A stretch of DNA of 64,000 bases. It comes from Shewanella hanedai. Lineage in GTDB: Bacteria; Pseudomonadota; Gammaproteobacteria; Enterobacterales; Shewanellaceae. The position numbers and the translations under genes are program-made. The stretch's first letter is position 1. Each line of letters begins with the position of its first letter. The stretch is taken from positions 124,001-188,000 of the forward strand of contig NZ_VKGK01000004.1 of NCBI RefSeq assembly GCF_007197645.1, given 5' to 3'. The notes under the pieces were generated by a model. The model was not told where the DNA came from and made no database searches. It saw only the letters and a program-made list of their open reading frames with translations. This document shows positions 63,461 to 64,000 of the stretch, one piece after another.

Positions 63461-64000
63461 ATGATAAAAATAATTAAGAGTCTGCTATTACTAAGCATTT
63501 TAACTTGGTTAAGCGGTTGTGCTCAAACAACAGTTAGGCATCATGAAGATTTTCAAGAAGTTGCTCGAAACATAGAATCTGTAGTCATTATCCCTGCAGA
63601 CGTAGACGTAGAACTAATTGTATTTGATGGTGATAACGAAAAGTTAGTTGATAAGGAAAAAATAATTCAAGCTGAAATTCATGCACTTGCAAAGGCTAAG
63701 TTAGAAGCTGAAAACTTGAAAGTTATCGATTTTGATTTCAAAAAAGAAGCTGAAAATGATGAAGAGTTTGCTTATGCCTTAACTCAGGCCCGCGAAGCCT
63801 GGGATATCTCAAAAAAAGACATGTATAAAAAGGGAGTAGTGGGAGAGAAAGATAAAGCTAACTTTCAAACTAACCTTGGTAGCGTACTAAACATTATTGC
63901 AGAAAAAACGGGGGCTGAATCAGCTCTATTAGTGCATTTTCGCTCATTTGAAAAATCAAAAGGTGTGATTGCAAAAGATGTAACCTCTAGCGTATTAATT
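63461..64000 (+). CDS. Lipoprotein of unknown function, C-terminally truncated by the window
   Basis: The ATG at 63461 follows the M48 gene by 13 nt with AAAGGGAG as ribosome site. The frame runs open to the end of the window (180 codons). The product begins MIKIIKSLLLLSILTWLSGC, a lipoprotein signal with lipobox LSGC, then VVIIPADVDVELIVFDGDNE and a helical charged region. I do not recognise the family. It is probably co-transcribed with the protease and equally AT-rich. Confidence 0.8.
   Translation, partial: MIKIIKSLLLLSILTWLSGCAQTTVRHHEDFQEVARNIESVVIIPADVDVELIVFDGDNEKLVDKEKIIQAEIHALAKAKLEAENLKVIDFDFKKEAENDEEFAYALTQAREAWDISKKDMYKKGVVGEKDKANFQTNLGSVLNIIAEKTGAESALLVHFRSFEKSKGVIAKDVTSSVLI

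Overview
The window looks like chromosomal DNA of a marine gammaproteobacterium, most likely Shewanella. I infer this from the gcvTHP / ubiI / ubiH / ygfB / zapA / 6S RNA block, the Vibrio/Shewanella-style heme-uptake locus (receptor-hutX-hutZ facing tonB-exbBD-hutBCD), the ttrRS/ttrBCA tetrathionate respiration genes, three TonB-dependent receptors, and several families found mainly in Shewanella and Vibrio (DUF3360, DUF2956, DUF3144). No tRNA or rRNA gene, CRISPR array, transposase, integrase or phage gene was recognised.

Layout. 1-5.6 kb (minus strand): start of gcvP, then gcvH and gcvT of the glycine cleavage system, preceded by the ubiquinone hydroxylases ubiI and ubiH and by ygfB. 6-9.6 kb: zapA and 6S RNA, then an inserted minus-strand unit of YceI-like protein, ECF sigma factor and anti-sigma factor, then fau. 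9.6-16.6 kb: a periplasmic solute-binding protein, an NlpE-like lipoprotein, ung, an orphan type IV pilin-like protein, a DUF3144 protein, a LysE-family exporter and a large TonB-dependent receptor. 17-22.5 kb: a PAS/AAA+ sigma54 activator followed by ccoG with a very good -24/-12 promoter, a fatty acyl-CoA ligase and a small acidic protein. 22.5-28.3 kb: accessory DNA rich in mosaic intergenic repeats, holding a DUF3360 transporter, an Ap4A-phosphorylase-like gene and a NERD-domain gene. 28.3-38.6 kb: an ABC exporter and the heme-uptake locus with a Fur box. 38.7-46.9 kb: a DUF2956 protein and the tetrathionate genes. 47-48.4 kb: a BacNav-type channel and a small winged-helix protein. 48.6-58.8 kb: a TonB receptor / GAF / HyuA / HyuB / racemase operon divergent from a MalT-like regulator. 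58.9-64 kb: a pair of PH-domain membrane proteins, a DUF924 protein, an M48 lipoprotein protease and a truncated lipoprotein gene in AT-rich DNA.

How the genes work together. The heme genes form one complete path: outer-membrane receptor, dedicated TonB/ExbBD, periplasmic binding protein and ABC importer, then cytosolic heme handling by HutX/HutZ. The ttr genes form a two-component-regulated anaerobic respiratory enzyme. The hyu locus looks like a coherent uptake, sensing and catabolism unit for an unidentified cyclic amide; it is the best candidate here for an undescribed system. Other points of interest are the ECF unit, the sigma54-ccoG pair and the repeat mosaic around the NERD gene.

Limits. 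All calls rest on reading the sequence and remembered family features. No database search was run, and start codons were chosen by eye from Shine-Dalgarno sequences and family lengths.
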